This document shows, in pieces, positions 27,701 to 34,535 of a DNA stretch of 64,000 nucleotides. How positions within the stretch are numbered: position 1 is the first letter of the stretch; the number at the start of each line of letters is the position of its first letter. The stretch is from Salinilacihabitans rarus (GTDB taxonomy: Archaea; Halobacteriota; Halobacteria; Halobacteriales; Natrialbaceae). The position numbers and the translations under genes are program-made. The notes below the pieces were generated by a model. That model saw only the letters and a list, made by a program, of their open reading frames with translations. It was not told the DNA's origin and did not search any database. The stretch covers positions 3,286,001-3,350,000 of the forward strand of contig NZ_CP100762.1 of the NCBI RefSeq assembly GCF_024296665.1, given 5' to 3'.

Positions 27701-30697
27701 CAGACGCTCGCCGAACTCGATGGTACCTATCAGCGATGGATTACCGCTCCGGGGAGACACCCACAGACGACTGCCGAACACTCGAGCAAATGTAACGTCA
27801 AGACCGATGGTATCCTCGAGGATGTCTTCCTGGCGACGTGGGTCTGGATGGAGGACCTCGACGCGCTGAGCCAGCTCGGCGAGGATGATCTCCTCGAACT
27901 GCTCGGCCGGTACGAGAACAAGTTCAGCGAGTCAATCCTCGAGACAGGATGGACTTGTTCACACGGCCACCAGCGAGATGGGTACGAGTGGTCGAAGACA
28001 GTCCCGACACTTCTGAACTGGCAACTTCGTCATCTATCAGTTTGGGATTCGACCGTATCGGTCGATCCTGATCTCCAGGAGCGCTGGGGGGACGACGCTA
28101 ACCGGCTTGCCTACACGGTCGTGAAAACCGGCTCACGTGGGGCTCAGGCTTCACGGCTATTCCCGAACGTCGAGGTGGACGATCTCGACCTCTCCGAAGA
28201 GTTACTCCGAACGCTCGGGGTTAAACCGGTCGAGTCTTTCGATGCGGTCGAAGCTGCTCACCATCTCCAGCGACTTCTCAAAGTGCTCGCGGTAGATTCG
28301 CTTGGCGAGGAACCGGTTCCCCTCAACGTTCCGGATGAACGAGACAACGACTGGAACGCGGCATATACGGCGCTCTTGGACCCTATCCTGCGACACATAC
28401 CAGCAGAGGACGCAGATGTGGCTGACATCGATCTGCCGTTCTTGTCTCATCTTCCGATTCAGCGCGATGGAAAGTGGCAAGTCGCATCTCTGGATTGGAT
28501 GGCAGAGAATGCTGAGACGGGCCGATACTATGAGGACCAATCCCCAAAGCCCTGGGAACGTCGGGCTGTTGAGGAGGGAGATCACTGGCTACTCGCCCGA
28601 ACTGCGTCGGGCCCGTTTACACGGCTTGCAGCTGCTCTTGGAGTCGAACGGGTTGACGCATCGAAACCTGTTTTCGATGCCGATGATCTGACATTCACGG
28701 ATACCTCTCTTTCCGAATTCCGTTCGGAACTCCGTGAGCGGACGGTCCTTCTGGTTGCATCACTGGAACAAACAAGTGAAGATCGGATTCGCGAATTCGC
28801 TGACGATCTTGAAGCCGCAATTTCGGAACTACGCGTTGCTGAACGCTTCCCGGAAAACGTCGAGAGTGGTCTCGAAAACCCCAAATCTGGGCTTTATGCT
28901 CCTCGAGAGGGTGAGGAAGCCTTCGTTTTTAACGCGTCAGCTTACGATGAGGAACTTTCCCTTGATGGTTTGGCAAACGCGGTTTCACTACTCGCTGAAC
29001 GGCCGACGACAATTGCAACGTTCCGAGAGGCGCTTGATAATGAGTTATCGACGGTAGAACTCACCAAGCGCTGGCGACGACGAACATTCCCTGTTGACGA
29101 AGTCACTCGAATTCTCGGAGCAAAACGTCGCCGAAATCTTCGCCAGCGACTCGACGCACTTGTCTCCTTAGTCGAAAGATTCGACGGTGAAGTCAGACCT
29201 GCGGTTGATGAAATAGTCGAGACAGTCGAACGTGACGACGATAGCACTGTGGAGGATTTTGAGCAGGCGTTAATTGGTAACGAAGAAATAGATGTAGAGC
29301 TCGACAAGGCATCGATTCAGTCAGCCTTCATTAGTGATATACGAGATAATCTTCCCTCAGACGTCCAATTCGTTCTCGGGTGCCTGTTTGGTGAGGATCG
29401 CAGATCGTGGTCTGAGGCGATTGCAGAGTCTAACATCGCCGAGGAGAAGGAGCAGATTGTAATCACCTGGTTGGCGGAAAACGCGACTGCGACTGACGCA
29501 ACATCGTGTTTTCCGCAATCTGTTCCGTCGGCTTACGTTCGACTCCTCGCCGTGAGGGACGTCTGGGACCAAACGGAAACTGAAGAGCTCCAAGACCCTG
29601 ACGAGTGGCGATCTCGAATTCAAGAGCTCTCGACGAACAGAAGTGTTGAATGGACGAACCAACTTTCTGATCGTCTACGTGCGGACGATACAAGGGGTGA
29701 CCGCTTGTTCTTCTATACTCCTATAGAGAAACTCCAGTCAGCGGTGATCGAACCGTTCCTTGAGGAAATCTGCGAGACCGTGGCTGAGGACGCCCTTGAT
29801 CTGAAGACCGTACTTCGACAGTACGTTCTCGAAGGGGAATTCCCTATGGACGAAACAGCTGTCTCCGCCGCAGATCATCAAGACAACGCGCTAGCAGAGC
29901 TGCAATCTGCTGCGGAAAGAGGGCAGGAATTCTCGACCGAAAACCTACTGGACGAAGATTTTGGCGTACAAAGTGCCTCAACACGCGTAACTGGGAGTGG
30001 ACGCGGTGGTGGCAGCACTCAGTACCGTGGTCGGGGTCAGCAGGGTGAAGCCGCGACACTTGTAGCAATTCTGGACGATGCTGCGTCTTGGCTCGAGGAT
30101 CAACCCATTGGAACGATGCGATCTATTCGATCGACGTTCCGACGTCTGTCTGATGACCAGCAACGCGAAGACTACGACTGGCACCTTAATCGAGTCTGGG
30201 AACAGAATCTTCTGCCACTCCTTTCGAGTGGCGAATTAACGCGGGAATCGATCGTCGACTGGCGCGAATATCTTGAAGACGGACACGAACTCAGCGATCA
30301 CCCGTTGGTCCAGCTCTGTAACGTCACCCTCGAACAGGGTCCTGGATTCGACATCATCGACCCATTTGGTCCACTATCTAGCCGTCGGGGAGACTTTGAT
30401 CTCGACCAGTTCGTGCCCGTTGAGGTGAAGGCTGTCGACGGCCGGTCGCCCCCATTCCACTTCCGTCTCACGACGAATGAATATCGCCGCTGTAAAGCAT
30501 TCCTCCGTGGTGGCCGCTCGTATGTGATTCGCCTCGTTTACGTCCCAGATCCCGGTACACCAAACTGGGCATCAGAAACCCAGTTCGTTTCTGAGATAGT
30601 GCTGGAAGATGTCGAAGATGCTGAATCAGTGGTTCGAGGTGATCCGTTTGAGGAGGTCGTCAAGGGTGGCTATATGAACATGAGCATAGATAGCTAA
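24725..30697 (+). CDS. Giant sacsin-like GHKL ATPase with C-terminal DUF3883
   Basis: A 1990-residue protein, the largest in the window. The N-terminus has a GHKL (HSP90/sacsin-type) ATP-binding fold: N box EILELLQNARDAI (N72), G1 box VLVANTGDPF, and G2 box IGHKGVGLKSV (about 130-140). The very long middle region is helical and Trp-rich without a recognised domain. Near residue 1770 there is a Gly/Arg-rich linker (GSGRGGGSTQYRGRGQQGE). The C-terminal 110 residues match DUF3883, a PD-(D/E)XK-like domain, with a FVPVEVKAVDG strand (E-x-K) and RCKAFLRGGRSYVIRLVYV. Proteins of this kind are found in defence islands; the ATPase may be a conformational switch for the end domain. It is divergent from the AddAB-like pair. 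Confidence 0.76.
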   Translation: MTRQSTVVSRLSEEQLFKRWSNRWSHFLDDFSASTSSETVSELLRDKVKSGNAERAIAGGHEGREILELLQNARDAIPNQTDGGRVYVGVYDEGVLVANTGDPFDLFDPDVEDAVTMIGESSKGNSDQEIGHKGVGLKSVLATGDAFEIWTRHNAATDGTLRVRLSRAYVTAALLSSLGYDTSSFGLQGTVPNETIQSLTSQSNLEQRTETLDLDAREDIGKLPLFDFPVPLTTTTDQSDPVANRASSLLAGEGDEWYGDPFRTAVFIEYEDDDWRSLLDSFDLPSPESNDRDAEERADRLWSYLSKNADEEGLTPETLVQFGGIDTLLLERVEKTGDTDRERWDVNRSSGSLDSERVQHERVTVTIQGTKEALPDKRFDQFEYDDPDTHTQLLVPRTTGQRGGQQKYPLYLYYPIENTRDVSLPFCLHGHFTVETNRKDLSLNSLEENRKVLERGVELIGRVAAVAAESDFGERYPWILLPPSPEHHPDEPSSQASLLTWFRAAIYEELRERACLPTVGDADSERIAVLPEEALIHWNATVRDGFLALYDVLDSIDTTVTDTAIDRNFPTRETLQGCRSFSDTWETRIESLLSVDNTDTFSAQVAQSWAAILGDHLNQQVFDEEDTHLVCNAETAQSLFIGTIETILRSGTEDDELSSTLDAVSSHLEGVYLLPCRRTNSEETVGEDGGETANSEGQPEKLLLVPIESRSGPTPNERGTSRSRSVLWDVNSPERDIEPPEVPREKSSFRVYFLDRTIEQNERARRVLELAGRPWGVRVYDGTPSYFRELLDTFATDQPTRVEALDFYFLAKQIDKLGSESPDLQTDEGSFIPINYVKTAVARSDGDQRQNLRRRLNLRNNFIALPREGGLHEVGETILGDEWQRVRARAHENDTVDDWDAFDGSASSRWPEPDEETWEPIVGALQDDAAYERIAQTLSLFGASVLPGIQTVWMYGSGHPRTRGDASWDPSKWSSDDFAVGKSLPDSAVALQQTLAELDGTYQRWITAPGRHPQTTAEHSSKCNVKTDGILEDVFLATWVWMEDLDALSQLGEDDLLELLGRYENKFSESILETGWTCSHGHQRDGYEWSKTVPTLLNWQLRHLSVWDSTVSVDPDLQERWGDDANRLAYTVVKTGSRGAQASRLFPNVEVDDLDLSEELLRTLGVKPVESFDAVEAAHHLQRLLKVLAVDSLGEEPVPLNVPDERDNDWNAAYTALLDPILRHIPAEDADVADIDLPFLSHLPIQRDGKWQVASLDWMAENAETGRYYEDQSPKPWERRAVEEGDHWLLARTASGPFTRLAAALGVERVDASKPVFDADDLTFTDTSLSEFRSELRERTVLLVASLEQTSEDRIREFADDLEAAISELRVAERFPENVESGLENPKSGLYAPREGEEAFVFNASAYDEELSLDGLANAVSLLAERPTTIATFREALDNELSTVELTKRWRRRTFPVDEVTRILGAKRRRNLRQRLDALVSLVERFDGEVRPAVDEIVETVERDDDSTVEDFEQALIGNEEIDVELDKASIQSAFISDIRDNLPSDVQFVLGCLFGEDRRSWSEAIAESNIAEEKEQIVITWLAENATATDATSCFPQSVPSAYVRLLAVRDVWDQTETEELQDPDEWRSRIQELSTNRSVEWTNQLSDRLRADDTRGDRLFFYTPIEKLQSAVIEPFLEEICETVAEDALDLKTVLRQYVLEGEFPMDETAVSAADHQDNALAELQSAAERGQEFSTENLLDEDFGVQSASTRVTGSGRGGGSTQYRGRGQQGEAATLVAILDDAASWLEDQPIGTMRSIRSTFRRLSDDQQREDYDWHLNRVWEQNLLPLLSSGELTRESIVDWREYLEDGHELSDHPLVQLCNVTLEQGPGFDIIDPFGPLSSRRGDFDLDQFVPVEVKAVDGRSPPFHFRLTTNEYRRCKAFLRGGRSYVIRLVYVPDPGTPNWASETQFVSEIVLEDVEDAESVVRGDPFEEVVKGGYMNMSIDS

Positions 30698-30807
30698 CTC
30701 CGAACTTCGGACCGACTCCAGCTAATCGGTATTACTGTAATTCAATTGTCCACCGTAGACAAGTGAACACAGATTCCAGTCAGATGTCGCATCTAGTTCA
30801 CCCAGGG

Positions 30808-30829
30808 ACACCCCTTTGGTTCCGGTGTT
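30808..30829 (-). other. ORB-like element, copy 1
   Basis: Begins ACACCCCTTTGGTTCC on the plus strand; its exact 22-base complement occurs at 30950-30971. The pattern resembles haloarchaeal origin recognition boxes bound by Orc1/Cdc6, in which a G-rich end (AAGGGGTGT) is joined to a GGAA-type dyad half. Matching is by eye against the remembered consensus. Confidence 0.4.
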
Positions 30830-30841
30830 CTTGATCACCCC

Positions 30842-30860
30842 GGGACACCCCTTCAGTTCC
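30842..30860 (-). other. ORB-like element, copy 2 (diverged)
   Basis: GGGACACCCCTTCAGTTCC, same direction as copy 1 and 35 bases after it. It shares GGGACACCCCTT and GTTCC with copy 1 but differs at two bases between them. Confidence 0.35.
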
Positions 30861-30949
30861 ATCGTAAATCGCAAGACTGGAGCTACTTTGATAGACTATA
30901 GCCCCAATCGGAACCGATGGTGCCGTCGTTCATATGTGTCTGTGCTACT

Positions 30950-30971
30950 AACACCGGAACCAAAGGGGTGT
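30950..30971 (+). other. ORB-like element, copy 3 (inverted)
   Basis: Exact reverse complement of copy 1, ending GGAACCAAAGGGGTGT. Two ORBs facing a third in opposite direction is the usual arrangement at archaeal origins. No orc1/cdc6 gene is found in the window, which weakens the origin reading. Confidence 0.4.
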
Positions 30972-31037
30972 GGCAGTAATTGTGGATCCAACTTGGAGAA
31001 ACTGTACCCTCCCTTTCTTTAACATCTCGTATAGAAC

Positions 31038-31142
31038 ATGGATACAATGGACGACGCGGAAAGCGATTCACTCGAGGAACGTCTTCAACGCGTACGAACA
31101 GTTCTGGCTGAGACAAGAGAACCTCTTAAACGACTAATCTAA
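31038..31142 (+). CDS. Possible 34-residue small protein
   Basis: An ATG ORF with haloarchaeal acidic character (MDTMDDAESDSLEERLQRV...), predicted as a single charged helix. It ends five bases before the ATG of the next small ORF, which suggests a two-gene unit. No family is recognised, and chance occurrence cannot be excluded at this length. Confidence 0.35.
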   Translation: MDTMDDAESDSLEERLQRVRTVLAETREPLKRLI

Positions 31143-31147
31143 ACGCT

Positions 31148-31396
31148 ATGGGTGAAAATAGCGGCCCACGGGCAGATATTCCTCTTCAGGATTTAGACCC
31201 AAAAATGACAGTATTTGTTGAAATCATAGGCGAAGATATTGAATCAGGGCATTCAATGATCCACGACCCAGACTACGCTGAACCGACAGGCCGCTACATC
31301 GAAATGACATTAGAGAGGTCAATCGCGACTGCTGATGAGTTTTGTTGTGACTGCTTCACCCGAGTGATGTTTGATGTTTCCAAGAAATTAGATTAG
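31148..31396 (+). CDS. Small protein of unknown function
   Basis: An 82-residue ORF directly after the 34-codon ORF. It begins MGENSGPRADIPLQDLDPKM and contains TVFVEIIGEDIESGHSM, a beta-like strand, and a C-terminal helix with a FCCDCF cysteine cluster (three cysteines in six residues). Three cysteines are too few for a usual zinc ribbon. Codon use is less G+C-rich than in the core genome, like its neighbours. No known family is recognised. Confidence 0.42.
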   Translation: MGENSGPRADIPLQDLDPKMTVFVEIIGEDIESGHSMIHDPDYAEPTGRYIEMTLERSIATADEFCCDCFTRVMFDVSKKLD

Positions 31397-31716
31397 ACTA
31401 CTGGAACTATTATCATTCTCAGCTTAAACTCTTGCCAGATGGTATTTTCTTGACATGGCATGGTTGGCAAAACAGAAAAGAATCTATGTTAAAATAATTA
31501 AGTTACTGATTGTAGTGTAGTTCTATTAAGACCAGGCAAACAGCTGCCTCAGGGATTTCCTGTGGTCTCAATCGCTCATCAATTAGTGATCTAGTAGACA
31601 GCATAGTGAGAATCCATGTCCACCTACGGCTAGTACAACATTTTTGCCACTCCACGCGTCTTTCTCGAAACACTCATTAGATCCCCTAAGACGATTTATA
31701 ATAAGCATCCATATTT
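31397..31716. other. Non-coding A/T-rich stretch
   Basis: 320 bases with no convincing gene. A TATA-like TTTATAAT at about 31695-31702 lies before the next membrane protein gene. A short inverted repeat, AGGCA-AACAGC-TGCCT near 31535, is visible. Nothing else stands out. Confidence 0.4.
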
Positions 31717-32370
31717 ATGAATGGGACTGCAATGAACGAGACTGCGAAGAGTGGTGAGTTCCTTGGCATCAGTATTGACAGTGCCATCATTGGAGCACTT
31801 ATCGGGGTTGTTGGTTCATTCTTAGTTCTCGCTGTGAGGCATCAGCTTCGGAAGCGACGTCTACGGAAAGCGTTACGGGAAGAAATCAGAACTATGTCAG
31901 AGGACCTCTATCGATATGCAGAAACTATCGCAGGAAAGGAACCGGACGCGATTATCGTACCGCCCGATCCGATACTACGTACGGTATTTGAGAATAATGC
32001 CTCTTTGTTAGGGCTGCTCTCTGAAGAGGAAGTCCAGGAACTGACGCAGTTTTATGGATTAACAGAAAACGTCAGAAAACGCATCTCGACACTGTCATCC
32101 CAGTCAGATCCACCAACTCATGAGCTAAAAGTGCTACAACGAGACTTGATCCAGCTCAATAACCAGAAGAATTCCGTACTAAAAACGCTTGAGGGACACA
32201 TTCTGTGTGCAAAATCATCTGTGGATGAGGACAACCGTATTTACTCAGATATAGATTCACCAGACTATGATGTAGTAGATTATTTAGAACAACAAACAGA
32301 AGGGAACGGTCATGATACTCAAGCTGAGCAGGGAGTCAGTAGTGATGAAGATTGTGAGGGGACACGGTAG
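31717..32370 (+). CDS. Single-pass membrane protein with helical cytoplasmic region
   Basis: A 217-residue protein. A hydrophobic segment at about residues 23-40 (IIGALIGVVGSFLVLAV) is followed by the basic run RHQLRKRRLRK, which by the positive-inside rule puts the long C-terminal part in the cytoplasm. That part is helical (LRTVFENNASLLGLLSEEEV, KVLQRDLIQLNNQKNSVL) and ends in an acidic tail. No domain is recognised; the layout resembles uncharacterised accessory proteins in defence islands. The ATG at 31732 (MNETAKSGEF) is an alternative start that fits the TATA at 31695 better. Confidence 0.55.
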   Translation: MNGTAMNETAKSGEFLGISIDSAIIGALIGVVGSFLVLAVRHQLRKRRLRKALREEIRTMSEDLYRYAETIAGKEPDAIIVPPDPILRTVFENNASLLGLLSEEEVQELTQFYGLTENVRKRISTLSSQSDPPTHELKVLQRDLIQLNNQKNSVLKTLEGHILCAKSSVDEDNRIYSDIDSPDYDVVDYLEQQTEGNGHDTQAEQGVSSDEDCEGTR

Positions 32371-32412
32371 AGTCTGGAGGTGATGGCATAGACTGGCCGT
32401 AGTCTACTGTAG

Positions 32413-32712
32413 TCACTCAAGTAGATTGCTTTTCTTCCCAATTCGCAATACCCGCAATGTGTCTTTGCCGTCGGGATTTTCTTCAATTTCAAATACAACT
32501 ACGTATTCTTCGGTGGCTGTTGTTGACACGATATTGTACTCAGGACGCCCAGGGATCCTCTCCAAGAAATCAAGATTGGTGTTTTTGACGTCTGATACGG
32601 AGGCAGCTTGCAAGTCTTTGAAAGCATCTCGAAAATCACGCTGGACGGCATCAGGACAGCGTTCGAGTTGTGGAAAATGTAGTTCTTCTCTAATATCTAT
32701 CTCAAACGCCAT
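32413..32712 (-). CDS. RelE/ParE-like protein, possible toxin
   Basis: A 99-residue protein. Two N-terminal helices (DIREELHFPQLERC, VQRDFRDAFKDLQAA) are followed by a beta-rich end: FLERIPGRPEYNIVST, EYVVVFEIEENPDG, TLRVLRIGKKSNLL. This is the helix-helix-sheet order of RelE/ParE toxins, which end in a strand carrying basic residues. The gene comes 58 bases after the ribbon-helix-helix/tubulin fusion on the same strand, the usual antitoxin-then-toxin order. Catalytic residues of ribosome-dependent RelE nucleases are not obvious, so it could be ParE-like or inactive. Confidence 0.5.
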   Translation of the reverse strand: MAFEIDIREELHFPQLERCPDAVQRDFRDAFKDLQAASVSDVKNTNLDFLERIPGRPEYNIVSTTATEEYVVVFEIEENPDGKDTLRVLRIGKKSNLLE

Positions 32713-32770
32713 TATTCGATTACCTACACAGGTGTTTCTCTCTTGAACCTATCAAGTTTAGGTTTGGGAA

Positions 32771-34189
32771 TCAGGCAGGAGAAGCTGAACCCATTGACTG
32801 AGTCTGCGGCGTCGCATCTCTTCGTTGGGCTTCTTCCGCTGTATTGTCTCGTTTCACGACAAGCCCGCCCTCCTCCTTGGTTGCCGGAGTTTCTTCTGAC
32901 TCACTAATAATGTCATCAAGCGAAAGATCCAGGCCAGTGACAATACTTGTCAGCCGCAATGCGGCATCCATCTCATTGTCCTGTACGATATTGATACTCA
33001 CCTTATTTGGTGTAAGATCCTTAGGTTCACCTGACAGTGTCTGTATGAGTGCAGCGGTATCTGCTTCCGCGATCTTATTCATGTTCACACGGACAAGATG
33101 CAATAGGTTTCCCGTTGTATCTGATGCTTGGTCTACAAGCGACCGTTGGAAGAGTTGATCCCGAGCTTCCGTAAACTCCCCAACCTCGCTTGTCGACAGT
33201 GTCGAGAAAGTCGCATACCCACCTCCTCTGAAGAACGATGCCAACCCAGTCTGTTCGTCCCCATCCGCTATCTCACCAATGTACTTTCGATGCTGCACCA
33301 TCTGTTGAAGTGCCTCCTCAAGATATTCATTAATAGTTTCGAACACTTGGCCTGGTGATAGCTCTGGTGTAAAACTCGCAAACCTAGCGGCGTCAATCAA
33401 GACGAAGGTATCGGAATTGGCTTGGAATTTCTGAATGTCACTGCGGGCACGCTGCCGACGCTCTTGTTCCAACGTATGTGGCAAGGTTGAGATAGTTGTT
33501 ACGACGGCCCCTGCATTACGGGCAGCGCGACTAATAATTGGTGTCATTGCTGTTCCTGCATACCCGCCAATGCCACTAACTATGAAAACGAGGTCTGTGG
33601 AACTGAAGATTTGATCAGCAAGCATTTCTTGGGAGTTTTCTAGGATGTGCTCGATTTGTTCAGTTTCCGAGGTATGAGTGTCAGAGTCGGTAGGCAATTC
33701 TAAATACAGACGTGTATTTGCCATCGTCTCATCTAAGGTGTCTTCGTCACTATCGATGACAACGGTATCTGCTGCGGTTAAATCTTCAGAATGAAGCCGA
33801 GTAACAATACGCGCTCCGGCACCTCCAAGTCCAACAATAGTCACATCTGTTTCATCAGTCCAAGTATCTTGGCCTTCTTCATAGAGTTCCGGCGTTAGAG
33901 ATGCCTCTTGTTGTGCTTCCTCCTCGACATCTGGTAGTGGGTCCAATCCAAGCTGTTCTAAGACTGGGTCGAGGTCATCTGCATCCTCTTCTTTGTACTG
34001 CTGGCGAGCCTCCTCAATCCCCTGTCGGGCCTCTTCTGTAAAGGGGTCTTCTGCTTGGATGGCATCCCGAACAGCAGACCGGATGAATTCAGAGCGGTTG
34101 CTGAATCCCCGGTCCTCATAGCAGGCATCAATTTGTTGGACCAGTTCCTCAGCCATCCGCACGTTTACTGTCCGATCTGCCTGTGACAT
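32771..34189 (-). CDS. Ribbon-helix-helix protein fused to FtsZ/tubulin-like GTPase
   Basis: A 472-residue protein with two parts. Residues 1-50 (RTVNVRMAEELVQQIDACY ... SNRSEFIRSAVRDAI) are a classic ribbon-helix-helix DNA-binding domain. After an acidic linker, residues about 115-430 resemble FtsZ/CetZ: VTIVGLGGAGARIV (nucleotide-binding start), DTVVIDSDEDTL, VFIVSGIGGYAGTAMTPIIS where FtsZ has GGGTGTG, and LEQERRQRARSDIQKFQANSD. The T7 loop with the catalytic aspartate is not clear, so GTP hydrolysis may be altered. A tubulin fused to a DNA-binding domain suggests a one-protein version of the TubZ/TubR plasmid partition pair, or an antitoxin with a filament-forming part. The start is supported by a TATA box at 34213-34222. 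Confidence 0.72.
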   Translation of the reverse strand: MSQADRTVNVRMAEELVQQIDACYEDRGFSNRSEFIRSAVRDAIQAEDPFTEEARQGIEEARQQYKEEDADDLDPVLEQLGLDPLPDVEEEAQQEASLTPELYEEGQDTWTDETDVTIVGLGGAGARIVTRLHSEDLTAADTVVIDSDEDTLDETMANTRLYLELPTDSDTHTSETEQIEHILENSQEMLADQIFSSTDLVFIVSGIGGYAGTAMTPIISRAARNAGAVVTTISTLPHTLEQERRQRARSDIQKFQANSDTFVLIDAARFASFTPELSPGQVFETINEYLEEALQQMVQHRKYIGEIADGDEQTGLASFFRGGGYATFSTLSTSEVGEFTEARDQLFQRSLVDQASDTTGNLLHLVRVNMNKIAEADTAALIQTLSGEPKDLTPNKVSINIVQDNEMDAALRLTSIVTGLDLSLDDIISESEETPATKEEGGLVVKRDNTAEEAQRRDATPQTQSMGSASPA

Positions 34190-34535
34190 AGGTGTGTATT
34201 ACAAGCGCAACACAATAAAAGCTTGCCTTCTTCTCCTACCAATATCAGACCCAATCGATATGATCGATCCGCAAGAACGCTATTCTGCTAATTGAATAAG
34301 GGACAGTATCGGGTTCTGAATGCAGAGGACTGGGAAACTGTCATAGCCATCTCAACTTAGTCGGGGCAAGTATGCTATCAGAGATAACTACCACAGTCCA
34401 CTCCTAGCCATAGCAGGGACGCAGATCAGATCGAACGGTTATCGGTACTCTGCAGTACCGTTGTTATTTACCTCAGTGTAGTCTATATATCATCCAGCGA
34501 TAGTTTTTTGCCATCGAGAAGAAATTAGGTAACAG
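34190..34535. promoter_or_regulatory. Divergent promoter region between fusion GTPase and SF2 helicase
   Basis: 346 bases. On the left, CAATAAAAGC (34213-34222) is the leftward TATA box, about 25 bases before a leaderless start at 34189. On the right, CTATATAT (about 34483-34490) is the rightward TATA, with a leader of about 25 bases to 34536. Upstream of it lies the palindrome CGGTACT-CTGC-AGTACCG at 34443-34460. Confidence 0.45.
34443..34460. promoter_or_regulatory. Perfect 7-bp palindrome, candidate operator
   Basis: CGGTACT-CTGC-AGTACCG, centred about 35 bases before the rightward TATA box. A ribbon-helix-helix protein such as the neighbouring fusion would bind a site of this symmetric kind. 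Confidence 0.35.

Larger units (their letters stand above)
30698..31037. other. Gene-free stretch with ORB-like repeats
   Basis: 340 bases between the GHKL gene and a small ORF. It contains three copies of a C-rich/G-rich element, two rightward and one inverted, listed separately. No convincing gene is seen, and the stretch between the second and third copies (30861-30949) is not strongly A/T-rich. Confidence 0.5.

Noticed and set aside
3645..30697. PglZ or PglX domains hidden inside the large proteins
   Set aside because: No N-P-P-Y/F methyltransferase motif or alkaline-phosphatase metal motif was found in the ATPases, helicases or the GHKL protein on reading them.
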